Source: Ancylobacter amanitiformis
GTDB taxonomy: Bacteria; Pseudomonadota; Alphaproteobacteria; Rhizobiales; Xanthobacteraceae
DNA: 64,000 nucleotides
Direction: 5' to 3'
Assembly: GCF_030814815.1 (NCBI RefSeq)
Contig: NZ_JAUSVR010000013.1
Location: 46,482 to 110,481, forward strand
In this document: in pieces, positions 45,018 to 53,160 of the stretch
Layout: each line of letters starts with the position of its first letter
Position numbering within the stretch: the stretch's first letter is position 1
Translations under genes and position numbers: made by a program
The notes under the pieces: generated by a model
Databases searched by the model: none
What the model saw: only the letters and a program-made list of their open reading frames with translations
Told to the model about the DNA's origin: nothing

Positions 45018-46718
45018 ATGGAAGCGACCCTTTCTTCCGACCACCCGTTTTCCGACCACCCGTCTTCCGACAACGCGCCGCTGCTGGAGCTCAACGACCT
45101 CCGGGTCGGTTTCGACACACCGGACGGCGAGGTTCAGGCGGTGCGCGGCATCCGTCTCGCGCTTCATGCGCGCGAGACGCTGGCCGTGGTCGGCGAGAGC
45201 GGCTCCGGCAAGAGCCAGACCATGATGGCCGCCATGGGCCTGCTGGCCAAGAACGGCCGCGCCTCGGGAAGCGTGCGCTATCGCGGCCGGGAGATTCTCG
45301 GCCTGAAGGCAGCGGCGCTGAACGAGGTGCGCGGCGCCAAGATCGGCATGATCTTCCAGGAGCCGATGACCTCGCTCGACCCGCTCTACACGATCGGCAA
45401 CCAGATCGCCGAGCCGCTGACCCGGCATCTGCGGCTGAGCGGCCGGGCGGCGCGCCAGCGCGCGGTGGAATTGCTGACCCTGGTCGGCATTCCCGATCCC
45501 GCCCGCCGGCTCGAAGCCTATCCGCACGAGCTTTCCGGCGGGCAGCGCCAGCGGGTGATGATCGCCATGGCGCTCGCCGCCGAGCCGGACGTGCTGATCG
45601 CCGACGAGCCGACCACCGCGCTCGACGTGACGGTGCAGGCGCAGATCATCGATCTCTTGCGCACGCTGCAGCAGCGTTTCGGCATGGGCATCGTCTTCAT
45701 TACCCACGATCTCGGCCTCGCGCGGCACTTCGCCGACCGGGTGGCGGTGATGCGCCACGGCCTCGTGGTGGAGGAAGGCCCGGCGAGCGAGGTGCTCACC
45801 ACGCCGAAGGCCGAGTACACGCGCATGCTGCTCGCCGCCGAGCCGACCGGCACCAAGGCGCCCCCGCCGGCCGACGCGCCCATCGTGCTGGAGGCGCGGC
45901 GCCTCAATGTCACCTTCAGGATCGGCGGCGGCCTGCTGGCCGGCCCCCCGCTGGTCATCCATGCCGTGAACAATGTCAGCGTCACGCTGCGCGAGGGCCA
46001 GACCATCGGCATTGTCGGCGAATCCGGCTCGGGCAAGTCGACGCTCGGCCGGGCGCTGATCCGGCTGATCGAGGCACAGGGCGATATCCGCCTGTTCGGC
46101 GAGCCGGCAAACGCGCTCGACACGCAGTCGCTGCGGGCGCTGCGCCGGCAGGTGCAGATCGTGTTCCAGGACCCGTTCGGCTCGCTCTCCCCGCGCATGA
46201 CGGTGGGCGAGATCATCACCGAAGGCCTGCGCGTTCATGCCCCCCACCTCGACCGGCGGGCGCGCGAGCGGCTCGCGGTGCAAGCGCTGGAGGATGTCAG
46301 TCTCGACCCCGGCTTGCGCAACCGCTACCCGCACGAATTTTCCGGCGGGCAGCGCCAGCGCATCGCCATCGCCCGCGCGGTGATCCTCAAGCCCCGCGTG
46401 CTGGTGCTGGACGAGCCGACCTCGGCACTCGACCGCTCGGTGCAGAAGGACATCGTGGAATTGCTGCGGCGACTGCAGGGCGAGCATGGCCTGTCCTATC
46501 TCTTCATCAGCCACGACCTGTCGGTGGTGCGGGCGCTGTCGGACTGGATCATGGTGATGCGGGCCGGGCAGGTCGTGGAGGCGGGCCCGACCGACGAGGT
46601 GTTCCGCGCGCCCGCCGCCGCCTATACGCGCGAACTCATCGCCGCCGCGTTCGGCCTGAGCGATACGCCGGTCGCCCCGGCGGCTCCCGACCTGCCGCGC
46701 GGTGTGGCGCTCGGCTGA
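45018..46718 (+). CDS. oppDF: Fused oligopeptide ABC transporter ATPase (OppD-OppF)
   Basis: The protein has 566 residues with two complete ABC ATPase domains in one chain. Each has Walker A GESGSGKS (about 62 and 335), signature LSGGQRQRV or FSGGQRQRI, Walker B (VLIADEP, VLVLDEP) and an H-loop (ITHD, ISHD). The single protein replaces separate OppD and OppF, common in alphaproteobacteria. The N-terminus before the first domain has 15-base repeats ([15 protein letters not shown]). It is last in the opp operon, followed by a hairpin. Confidence 0.93.
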   Translation: MEATLSSDHPFSDHPSSDNAPLLELNDLRVGFDTPDGEVQAVRGIRLALHARETLAVVGESGSGKSQTMMAAMGLLAKNGRASGSVRYRGREILGLKAAALNEVRGAKIGMIFQEPMTSLDPLYTIGNQIAEPLTRHLRLSGRAARQRAVELLTLVGIPDPARRLEAYPHELSGGQRQRVMIAMALAAEPDVLIADEPTTALDVTVQAQIIDLLRTLQQRFGMGIVFITHDLGLARHFADRVAVMRHGLVVEEGPASEVLTTPKAEYTRMLLAAEPTGTKAPPPADAPIVLEARRLNVTFRIGGGLLAGPPLVIHAVNNVSVTLREGQTIGIVGESGSGKSTLGRALIRLIEAQGDIRLFGEPANALDTQSLRALRRQVQIVFQDPFGSLSPRMTVGEIITEGLRVHAPHLDRRARERLAVQALEDVSLDPGLRNRYPHEFSGGQRQRIAIARAVILKPRVLVLDEPTSALDRSVQKDIVELLRRLQGEHGLSYLFISHDLSVVRALSDWIMVMRAGQVVEAGPTDEVFRAPAAAYTRELIAAAFGLSDTPVAPAAPDLPRGVALG

Positions 46719-46729
46719 GCGGGGCGTGC

Positions 46730-46769
46730 ACCGAATGCGCGGCGGGGCACGGCCCGCTGCGCATTCGGT
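46730..46769 (+). terminator. Terminator-like hairpin after the opp operon
   Basis: ACCGAATGCGC pairs perfectly with GCGCATTCGGT, with a further 5 bp inside, 11 bases after the ATPase stop. There is no U-run. Confidence 0.55.
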
Positions 46770-46872
46770 CATGTGGACTTCGAATGCAGTCAATCAGCTG
46801 ACGATGCGGGGGGTAGGCTTTTCCTTGCGGTGCCGGTGTCAACGGCATGATCGCCAACACGAGGGAACAGCA

Positions 46873-47817
46873 ATGATTTCACGCCTTTTCGTGGCCTGTG
46901 CTGCCTTATCCGCAACGCTGCTTTCGCCGTCGGCCTTCGCTGCCGATCCGGCGGCCTGCGCCAAGCCGCGCTTTTCCGATGTCGGCTGGACCGACATCAC
47001 CGCCACCACGGAGATCGCCCGGCAGTTGCTGGACGGGCTCGGCTACAAACCCGAAGTGTCGGTGCTCTCCGTCGCCATCACCTTCAAGGCGCTGGAGAAT
47101 GGCGACCGCGACGTGTTCCTCGGCAACTGGATGCCGCTGCAGGAGCCGACGCAGGTGCCGCTGGTCAAGGCCGGCAAGATCGACATCGTCGCCACCAATC
47201 TCGAAGGCGCGCGCATCGGCTTCGCCACCTCCAAGGCCGCCTATGACGTGGGGCTCAAGACCTATGCCGACATCGCCAAGTTTCGCGACAAGCTCGGGGG
47301 CAAGATCTACGGCATCGAGGCGGGCAGCGGCGCCAACAATACCATCACCCGGATGATCGCGGACAACACGTTCGGCCTGAAGGGCTTCGATCTCGTCGAA
47401 TCCAGCGAGCAGGGCATGCTGGCGCAGGTCACGCAGAAGATCCGCCAGAAGGAGCCGGTGGTGTTCTTCGGCTGGCGGCCGCACCCGATGAACGTCAACA
47501 TGCCGATCGCCTACCTGGCCGACGGCAACGACGTGTTCGGCCCCCGGGATGGCGGCGCCACCGTGGTAACGCTCTCCCGGCCGGGCTACGTGAAGGACTG
47601 CCCGAATGTCGGCAAGCTGTTGACCAACCTCGTCTTCGACGTGGCGATGGAAGACCAGCTGATGAGCGACATTCTCGACAAGGGCCAGAGCGCGGATGTC
47701 GCCGTGCGCACCTGGCTCAAGGCCAACCCGGCCGCGGTGGACCGCTGGCTCGCCGGCGTCACCACGCTGGAAGGCAAGCCCGGCGCCCCCGCGGTCAAGA
47801 GCGGCCTCGGTCTCTGA
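46873..47817 (+). CDS. caiX: Carnitine/choline substrate-binding protein, CaiX/ChoX family
   Basis: The protein has 314 residues with a Sec signal (CAALSATLLSPSAFA). It belongs to the OpuAC-type quaternary-amine binding proteins. The tryptophan/tyrosine box that holds a trimethylammonium group is visible in DVGWTDITATT, LGNWMPLQEP, IYGIEAGSGANN and FFGWRPHPM. In Pseudomonas, CaiX is the carnitine-binding member that docks on a choline transporter core encoded elsewhere. No permease or ATPase of that type is here, and carnitine-degrading genes follow, so carnitine is the likely ligand. Choline (ChoX) is the alternative. Confidence 0.85.
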   Translation: MISRLFVACAALSATLLSPSAFAADPAACAKPRFSDVGWTDITATTEIARQLLDGLGYKPEVSVLSVAITFKALENGDRDVFLGNWMPLQEPTQVPLVKAGKIDIVATNLEGARIGFATSKAAYDVGLKTYADIAKFRDKLGGKIYGIEAGSGANNTITRMIADNTFGLKGFDLVESSEQGMLAQVTQKIRQKEPVVFFGWRPHPMNVNMPIAYLADGNDVFGPRDGGATVVTLSRPGYVKDCPNVGKLLTNLVFDVAMEDQLMSDILDKGQSADVAVRTWLKANPAAVDRWLAGVTTLEGKPGAPAVKSGLGL

Positions 47818-47853
47818 GGCTGCCACCCAACGGCCAGTCGTGCCGAGGATGGC

Positions 47854-47972
47854 AGCCCTCCCCCCTCTCCCCGTCGGGGAGAGGGCTGGGGTGAGGGGTC
47901 TCGACGCTCCGCAAGCTTGTCTCCCCTCACCGACCCGCTTCGCGGGCCACCTCTCTCCAATGGGGAGAGGAA
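47854..47972. repeat. Interspersed REP/BIME-like element
   Basis: It contains ctctccccgtcggggagag (a near-perfect palindrome), then gggtgaggggtctcgac, cccctcaccgacccgcttcg and ccaatggggagagg. I recognise it as an intergenic element repeated widely in alphaproteobacterial genomes. It lies between convergent caiX and the regulator gene. Confidence 0.75.
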
Positions 47973-47988
47973 TTGCAAGTCAGCCTCG

Positions 47989-48021
47989 TGAAACAAAGGG
48001 CCCGGTTACAGCCGGGCCCTT
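47989..48021 (-). terminator. Terminator overlapping the regulator stop codon
   Basis: On the minus strand AAGGGCCCGG pairs with CCGGGCCCTT around a 6-base loop, followed by TGTTT. The TAA of the regulator (48008-48006) falls in the loop, so the terminator is built into the end of the gene. Confidence 0.75.
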
Positions 48022-48971
48022 CGGGCGGCCGAGGGCGGCTGGCCGAACTGGCGGCGAAAGGCGCGCGACAGCGAGGCGATGGCGGAAAAGCCGGTGCGCT
48101 CGGCAATGTCGGCGATCGGCAGGTTGGTATCGAGCACCAGCCGCCGCGCCGCATTGAGCCGAAGCGTGACGTAATAGCCGCCCGGCGCCACATCCACCGT
48201 GCGCAGGAACAACGATTCCAGGCTGCGTGTCGACACCCCCACCCGCCGGGCGATGGCCGCGATGGTCAACGGCTGGTCGATATGCGTCTCCATGATGCGG
48301 ATCGCCTCGGCCACGCGCGGCTCGTGCTGGCGGATGCGCCCCAGCGAGACGATGGGCTGCACGTCGGAGCCGGTCCGCACCTCCTCGTAGATGTAGAGGC
48401 TGGCCACATCCAGCGCCGCGGAATAGCCCTGCCGCGCGCGGATCAGCGCCAGCATGCAATCCAGCGCCGGCGTCGCCCCGCCGGTGGTGAAGACCGGCTC
48501 GTCCACCACCCAGCGATCCGGCTGCACGTCGGCATGGGGAAAGCGGGCGGCGAAATCCTCCAGATCCTCCCAATGCGTGGTGGCGCGGCGCCCGTCGAGC
48601 AGGCCGGCATAGCCGAGCAACCACGATCCCGATTCGATGCCGCCGACAATGGCCGAGCGCTTGGCCCCCATGCGGATCGCCTTGAGCACCGGCGCCGACG
48701 CATGGGTCGAGACATCGAACGCCGCCACCAGCACCAGCGCGTCCTGGCGCACGGCAGGGTCGAACGCGCCGTCCACCGGAATCGGCAGCCCGCAGCTCGC
48801 CACCGGCATCGCCCCGTCGATCGAGGTCAGCCGCCAGCGATAGGCGGGCCGGCCGAGCACACGGTTCGCCCCGCGCATCGGGTCCAGCGTCGCCGCCAGC
48901 GAGAGCAGCGACAGCCCGGAGAAGAGCAGCAACGTGACGTCGAGTGGCTCGTTGGAATGGGTGAAGATCAT
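48006..48971 (-). CDS. cdhR: GlxA/AraC-family regulator, CdhR-like
   Basis: The protein has 321 residues. The N-terminal DJ-1/PfpI-like domain (about 10-185; LLLFSGLSLLSLAATLDPMR, GIESGSWLLGYAGLLDG) resembles GlxA-family sensors. The C-terminal AraC domain has two helix-turn-helix motifs (IAAIARRVGVSTRSLESLF and IADIAERTGFSAIASLSRAF). CdhR, GbdR and SouR, which control carnitine, betaine and sarcosine use, are of this type. It is divergent from the BKACE gene across 110 bases, where its operator should lie. ATG 48971 is preferred over an upstream start at 49025. Confidence 0.85.
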   Translation of the reverse strand: MIFTHSNEPLDVTLLLFSGLSLLSLAATLDPMRGANRVLGRPAYRWRLTSIDGAMPVASCGLPIPVDGAFDPAVRQDALVLVAAFDVSTHASAPVLKAIRMGAKRSAIVGGIESGSWLLGYAGLLDGRRATTHWEDLEDFAARFPHADVQPDRWVVDEPVFTTGGATPALDCMLALIRARQGYSAALDVASLYIYEEVRTGSDVQPIVSLGRIRQHEPRVAEAIRIMETHIDQPLTIAAIARRVGVSTRSLESLFLRTVDVAPGGYYVTLRLNAARRLVLDTNLPIADIAERTGFSAIASLSRAFRRQFGQPPSAARRARL

Positions 48972-49081
48972 GGAGACACGATCGCGACGGCGGTTTCGCA
49001 AAAGGAAAAATGCTCTGCGGAACAAGTTGCGTCACATCGGCGCTTTGCCGTCAAGCTCGGCGCATCAGGTTGGAGGTTTCG

Positions 49082-49984
49082 ATGCCACTTTCGATGAACC
49101 GCGATGTCTTCATCACCTGCGCCGTCACCGGCGCCGGCGATACGGTGGGCAAGTCTGCGCATGTGCCGGTGACGCCGCAGCAGATCGCCGCCAGCGCCAT
49201 CGATGCCGCCCGGGCCGGTGCCGCCATCGTGCATTGCCACGTGCGCGATCCGCAGACCGGCGCGGCCTCCCGCCGGATCGATCTCTACCGCGAAGTGACC
49301 GACCGCATCCGCGCATCGGAGGTGGACGTGGTACTCAACCTCACCGCCGGCATGGGTGGCGACCTGGTGTTCGGCGGGGTCGAGAGCCCCTTTCCGCTCA
49401 ACGCCGCGGCCACCGACATGGCGGGGGCCACCGAGCGCGTCGCCCATGTCGCCGAGTGCCTGCCGGAAATCTGTACGCTCGACTGCGGCACCATGAATTT
49501 CAGCCTCGGCGACTATGTCATGACCAACACGCCGGCCATGCTGCGCGAGATGGCCCGGCAGATGACGGCGCTCGGCGTGCGCCCCGAGATCGAGGCCTTC
49601 GACACCGGGCATCTGTGGTTCGCCAAGCAACTGGCCGAGGAAGGGCTGATCGAGGACCCGGTGCTGATCCAGCTCTGCATGGGCATTCCCTGGGGCGCCC
49701 CGGACGACCTCAACACCTATATGGCGATGGTCAACAATGTCCCCGCGAGCTGGACCTTCTCGGCCTTCTCGATCGGCCGCAACGCCATGGCCTACCCTGC
49801 CGCCGCCGTGCTGGCGGGCGGCAATGTCCGCGTCGGGCTGGAGGACAACCTCTATGCCGGCAAGGGCCAGCTCGCCACCAATGCGCAACTGGTCGAGAAG
49901 GCCGCCACGCTCGTGACCAACATGGGCGCGCGCATCATCGGCCCGGCCGAGGTGCGCGAGAAGCTCAAGCTGGTGAAGCGCTGA
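49082..49984 (+). CDS. cdhC: Beta-keto acid cleavage enzyme acting on dehydrocarnitine
   Basis: The protein has 300 residues of the BKACE (DUF849) family, Zn TIM barrels that react a beta-keto acid with acetyl-CoA. The metal motif AAIVHCHVRDPQTG is present, as are LNLTAGMGGD, FDTGHLWFAKQL and MGIPWGAPDD. Next to carnitine dehydrogenase, the natural substrate is 3-dehydrocarnitine, giving betainyl-CoA and acetoacetate. GGAGG lies seven bases before ATG 49082. The dehydrogenase follows after ten bases. Confidence 0.88.
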   Translation: MPLSMNRDVFITCAVTGAGDTVGKSAHVPVTPQQIAASAIDAARAGAAIVHCHVRDPQTGAASRRIDLYREVTDRIRASEVDVVLNLTAGMGGDLVFGGVESPFPLNAAATDMAGATERVAHVAECLPEICTLDCGTMNFSLGDYVMTNTPAMLREMARQMTALGVRPEIEAFDTGHLWFAKQLAEEGLIEDPVLIQLCMGIPWGAPDDLNTYMAMVNNVPASWTFSAFSIGRNAMAYPAAAVLAGGNVRVGLEDNLYAGKGQLATNAQLVEKAATLVTNMGARIIGPAEVREKLKLVKR

Positions 49985-49994
49985 GGAGGCCGAC

Positions 49995-51512
49995 ATGACC
50001 CATCTCTCCCCCATCTCCCGCGCCGCCTGCATCGGCGGCGGCGTCATCGGCGGCGGCTGGATCGCCCGCTTCCTGCTCGCCGGCATCGACGTGACGGTGT
50101 TCGATCCGCACCCCGAGGCGCAGCGCATCGTCGGCGAGGTGCTCGCCAATGCCGAGCGCGCCTATGGGTTGCTGACCAATGCGCCCCTGCCACCGCGCGG
50201 GCAGCTCCGCTTCTGCGCCAGCCTTGCCGAGGCGGTGGCGGATGCCGAATGGGTGCAGGAGAGCGTGCCGGAGCGGCTCGACCTCAAGCGCCGCGTGCTG
50301 GCACAGATCGACGCCGCCGCGCCGCCGGATGCGCTGCTCGGCTCCTCGACCTCGGGCCTCAAGCCTTCCGACCTGCAGGAAGGGCTGGCGCATCCTGAGC
50401 GGCTGTTCGTCGCCCATCCCTACAACCCGGTCTACCTGCTGCCGCTCGTCGAGATCGTCGGCGGCCAAGCTACCGCGCCCGCCACCATCGCGCGGGCGAA
50501 GACGGTGCTGGACGCCATCGGCATGAAGGGCGTGGTCATCGCCCGCGAGATCGAGGCCTTCGTCGGCGACCGGCTCCTGGAGGCGCTGTGGCGCGAGGCG
50601 CTGTGGCTGATCAAGGACGACATCTGCGATGTCGAGACGCTCGACGACGTGATCCGCTATTCCTTCGGCCTGCGCTGGGCGCAGATGGGCCTGTTCCAGA
50701 CCTATCGCATCGCCGGCGGCGAGGCCGGCATGCGGCATTTCCTCGCCCAGTTCGGCCCGTGCCTGCAATGGCCGTGGACCAAGCTCACCGATGTGGTCGA
50801 CCTCGACGAGACGCTGGTGGAGAAGATCGGCGCGCAGTCGGACGCGCAGGCGGCGGGCCTGTCGATCCGCGAGCTGGAGCGCATCCGCGACGAGAATCTT
50901 GTCGGCATCGTGCAGGCGCTGAAAGCCGGGAACGGCGGCGAGGGCTGGGGCGCGGGCAGGCTGCTGGCCGATTTCGAGCGGCGGTTGCAGGCCAAGGCCG
51001 AGCCGGCCATTGCGATCGACGTCGAGGCGCCGCTCGCGCTGGTCGAGACGCGGGTGTCACCTGCCTGGATCGACTACAACGGCCACATGACCGAGCACCG
51101 CTATTTGCAGGTCTTCGGCGACGCAACCGATGCGCTGCTGCGGCTGATCGGCGTCGACCTCGCCTATGTCGAAGGCGGGCACAGCTACTACACCGTGGAA
51201 ACTCACCTGCGGCATCTCGGCGAGGCGAAGCTCGGCGAGACGCTCCGCGCGACCTGCCAGATCCTCGCCAGCGACGACAAGCGGCTGCACCTGTTCCATC
51301 GCCTCTTTGCCGGGCCGGACGGCCGCGAGATCGCGACCGCCGAGCACATGCTGCTGCATGTCGATACCCACGCGGGACGCGCCACGCCCGCCCCGGCGGA
51401 GCTGCTCTCCCGGCTGGCCCCGCTCGCCGGCGCCCATGCCCGCCTGCCCGCCCCCCCGGCGGCCGGCCGGGCCGTGGGGCAGAAGCGGGCACCCCTCGCC
51501 GCCACCGCCTGA
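49995..51512 (+). CDS. lcdH: Carnitine 3-dehydrogenase fused to betainyl-CoA thioesterase
   Basis: The protein has 505 residues in two parts. Residues about 5-320 are a 3-hydroxyacyl-CoA-dehydrogenase-like L-carnitine dehydrogenase: NAD motif IGGGVIGGGWIARF, STSGLKPSDLQ, and the catalytic His in FVAHPYNPVYLLPLVEIV. Residues about 340-475 are a hot-dog thioesterase (VSPAWIDYNGHMTEHRYL). Carnitine is oxidised to dehydrocarnitine; after the BKACE step the second domain would release betaine from betainyl-CoA. Pseudomonas keeps these as CdhA and CdhB; the fused form is known from rhizobia. GAGGAGG-like site before the ATG. Confidence 0.9.
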   Translation: MTHLSPISRAACIGGGVIGGGWIARFLLAGIDVTVFDPHPEAQRIVGEVLANAERAYGLLTNAPLPPRGQLRFCASLAEAVADAEWVQESVPERLDLKRRVLAQIDAAAPPDALLGSSTSGLKPSDLQEGLAHPERLFVAHPYNPVYLLPLVEIVGGQATAPATIARAKTVLDAIGMKGVVIAREIEAFVGDRLLEALWREALWLIKDDICDVETLDDVIRYSFGLRWAQMGLFQTYRIAGGEAGMRHFLAQFGPCLQWPWTKLTDVVDLDETLVEKIGAQSDAQAAGLSIRELERIRDENLVGIVQALKAGNGGEGWGAGRLLADFERRLQAKAEPAIAIDVEAPLALVETRVSPAWIDYNGHMTEHRYLQVFGDATDALLRLIGVDLAYVEGGHSYYTVETHLRHLGEAKLGETLRATCQILASDDKRLHLFHRLFAGPDGREIATAEHMLLHVDTHAGRATPAPAELLSRLAPLAGAHARLPAPPAAGRAVGQKRAPLAATA

Positions 51513-51579
51513 GACGCCGTCGTGACGGGGGCCGGCGGCCCCCCTCCCCGCGGCGGCGCAGCCGGGTTAGACAGGGGGC

Positions 51580-52077
51580 ATGACCGCTCGCCCCCTCATC
51601 CTCTTTCCCGATCCCCGCCTCCGGCAAGTCGCCGCGCCGGTGACGCGTTTCGACGCCGAGCTATCCCGCCTCGCCGACGACCTCGTCGATACGATGCGGG
51701 CGGCGCCGGGCATCGGCATCACCGCCCCGCATATCGGCGTGGCGCTGCGCCTCGTCGCGCTGGAACTGCCGGACACGCGCGTGCGCCTCTATGCCAACCC
51801 GGTCCTCATCTGGCACTCGCTGGAGATGGCGCGCCATGCGGAAGGCAGCGTCTCCATGCCCGGCTTCACCGAGGAAGTGGAGCGCCCGGCCCGCGTGCGG
51901 GTGCACTATCAGGATCTCGATGGCCAGGTTCAGCAGGAGGAGGCCGACGGCCTTCTCGCCGTCTGCCATCAGCACGAGATCGACCAACTCGACGGCATCT
52001 TCTGGATCCAGCGCCTCTCGCGGCTCAAACGCGAGCGGCTGGTCAAGCGGCACCAGAAGCAATCGGCCGCGCGCTGA
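51580..52077 (+). CDS. Peptide deformylase homologue lacking two metal ligands
   Basis: The protein has 165 residues and lines up with peptide deformylase along its length. The three family motifs are present but altered. Motif 1 is GIGITAPHIG. Motif 2, normally EGCLS, reads EGSVS, so the metal cysteine is S90. Motif 3, normally HExDH, reads HEIDQ, so H132 and E133 remain but the second histidine is Q136. With two of three metal ligands gone, normal Fe/Zn deformylase activity is unlikely. It lies 67 bases after the carnitine dehydrogenase gene, perhaps in the same unit. The frame is intact, so it is not an obvious pseudogene. A housekeeping deformylase must exist elsewhere. Confidence 0.8.
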   Translation: MTARPLILFPDPRLRQVAAPVTRFDAELSRLADDLVDTMRAAPGIGITAPHIGVALRLVALELPDTRVRLYANPVLIWHSLEMARHAEGSVSMPGFTEEVERPARVRVHYQDLDGQVQQEEADGLLAVCHQHEIDQLDGIFWIQRLSRLKRERLVKRHQKQSAAR

Positions 52078-52563
52078 AGCTCTCTGCGCATGGGGAGGAT
52101 GCAACGCCAAAATGGAAGGACGACGTCGCTCTGGCAACCCCGCGCACATGCGGGGCGATGATTCGTTGCCACCCGGCAGAATGCCCCCATGCGCGGCCGC
52201 TTCCCGACATCGAGCGATCGTTTCTCGCCGCGCCTTTGCGTTGGGATCGACGATTTTACACCCACGCACAATCGTTGAGAGGCTACGAAAAGTCATCGAA
52301 TCAAGATAATATTTTCACAATTGAGTATAATTTCTCCGCGTTGCTTTTTAGAATATTTCAGTGTGAACGTAATTTGTAGATGAAAATGTATTTTAATTAA
52401 ATTTTTACTTTTATATCTATTTTCAATCTGTCGCCGCAGAGGTTGTAATCATTCCAACAGAGCGCTGGCGTGGAACCTTCGAACCGGCTATGTCAGGGAG
52501 GCTGCGGTCAGGCGGAAGGATCGCGTGCGAATCCCGGTACGGATTGCGGAACGTGGGGAAAGA
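52078..52563 (+). other. Intergenic region before the heptose genes
   Basis: These 486 bases contain no gene I can support. Bases about 52250-52435 are very AT-rich, with TATAAT at 52326-52331, resembling the AT islands before other polysaccharide operons in the window. It presumably carries the promoter of the heptose operon, but no full promoter pair is convincing. Confidence 0.6.
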
Positions 52564-53160
52564 ATGCTGACGGTTTCCACCGACAAGACGGCGGTCATCG
52601 CTGCCTATCTCGCCGAGACCGAGCAGGTCATCCGGCGCCTCGCGCCGCTCAGCGGCGTGATCGAAGCTGCCGCCGAGGCCTGGATGACGGCGCTGCGCAA
52701 TGGCGGCAAGGTGATCTTCTGCGGCAATGGCGGCTCGGCGGCGGATGCCCAGCATCTGGCGGCCGAACTGATGGGCCGCTTCCTGTTCGACCGCGATCCG
52801 ATGGCCGCCCTGTCGCTCACCGTGGACACCTCGGCGCTCACCGCGATCGGCAATGATTACGGCTACGAGAACGTCTTCTCCCGGCAGCTGCGCGGCATCG
52901 GCCGCGCGGGGGACGTGCTGGTCGGCATGTCCACCAGCGGCAACAGCGCCAATGTCGTGCGCGCCTTCGAGGCGGCGCGGGAGATGGGCATCGTCACCAT
53001 GGGCCTCACCGGCGAAGGCGGCGGCGCGATGGCCGCGCTGTCGGATGTGCTCATCGCGGTGCCGCACAAGCAGACGAACCACATCCAGGAAGCCCACATC
53101 ACCCTGGGGCACCTCATCTGCGCGCTGGTCGAGTCCGCCCTTTGCTCTCCCAAGCGCTGA
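52564..53160 (+). CDS. gmhA: Sedoheptulose-7-phosphate isomerase
   Basis: The protein has 198 residues with the SIS phosphosugar fold. CGNGGSAADAQHLAAEL is the active-site loop, STSGNSANVVRAF binds phosphate, and IQEAHITLGHLIC is the family C-terminus. It converts sedoheptulose-7-P to D-glycero-D-manno-heptose-7-P, the first step to activated heptose. ATG 52564 follows GGGGAAAG. It overlaps the next gene by 19 bases. Confidence 0.93.
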   Translation: MLTVSTDKTAVIAAYLAETEQVIRRLAPLSGVIEAAAEAWMTALRNGGKVIFCGNGGSAADAQHLAAELMGRFLFDRDPMAALSLTVDTSALTAIGNDYGYENVFSRQLRGIGRAGDVLVGMSTSGNSANVVRAFEAAREMGIVTMGLTGEGGGAMAALSDVLIAVPHKQTNHIQEAHITLGHLICALVESALCSPKR

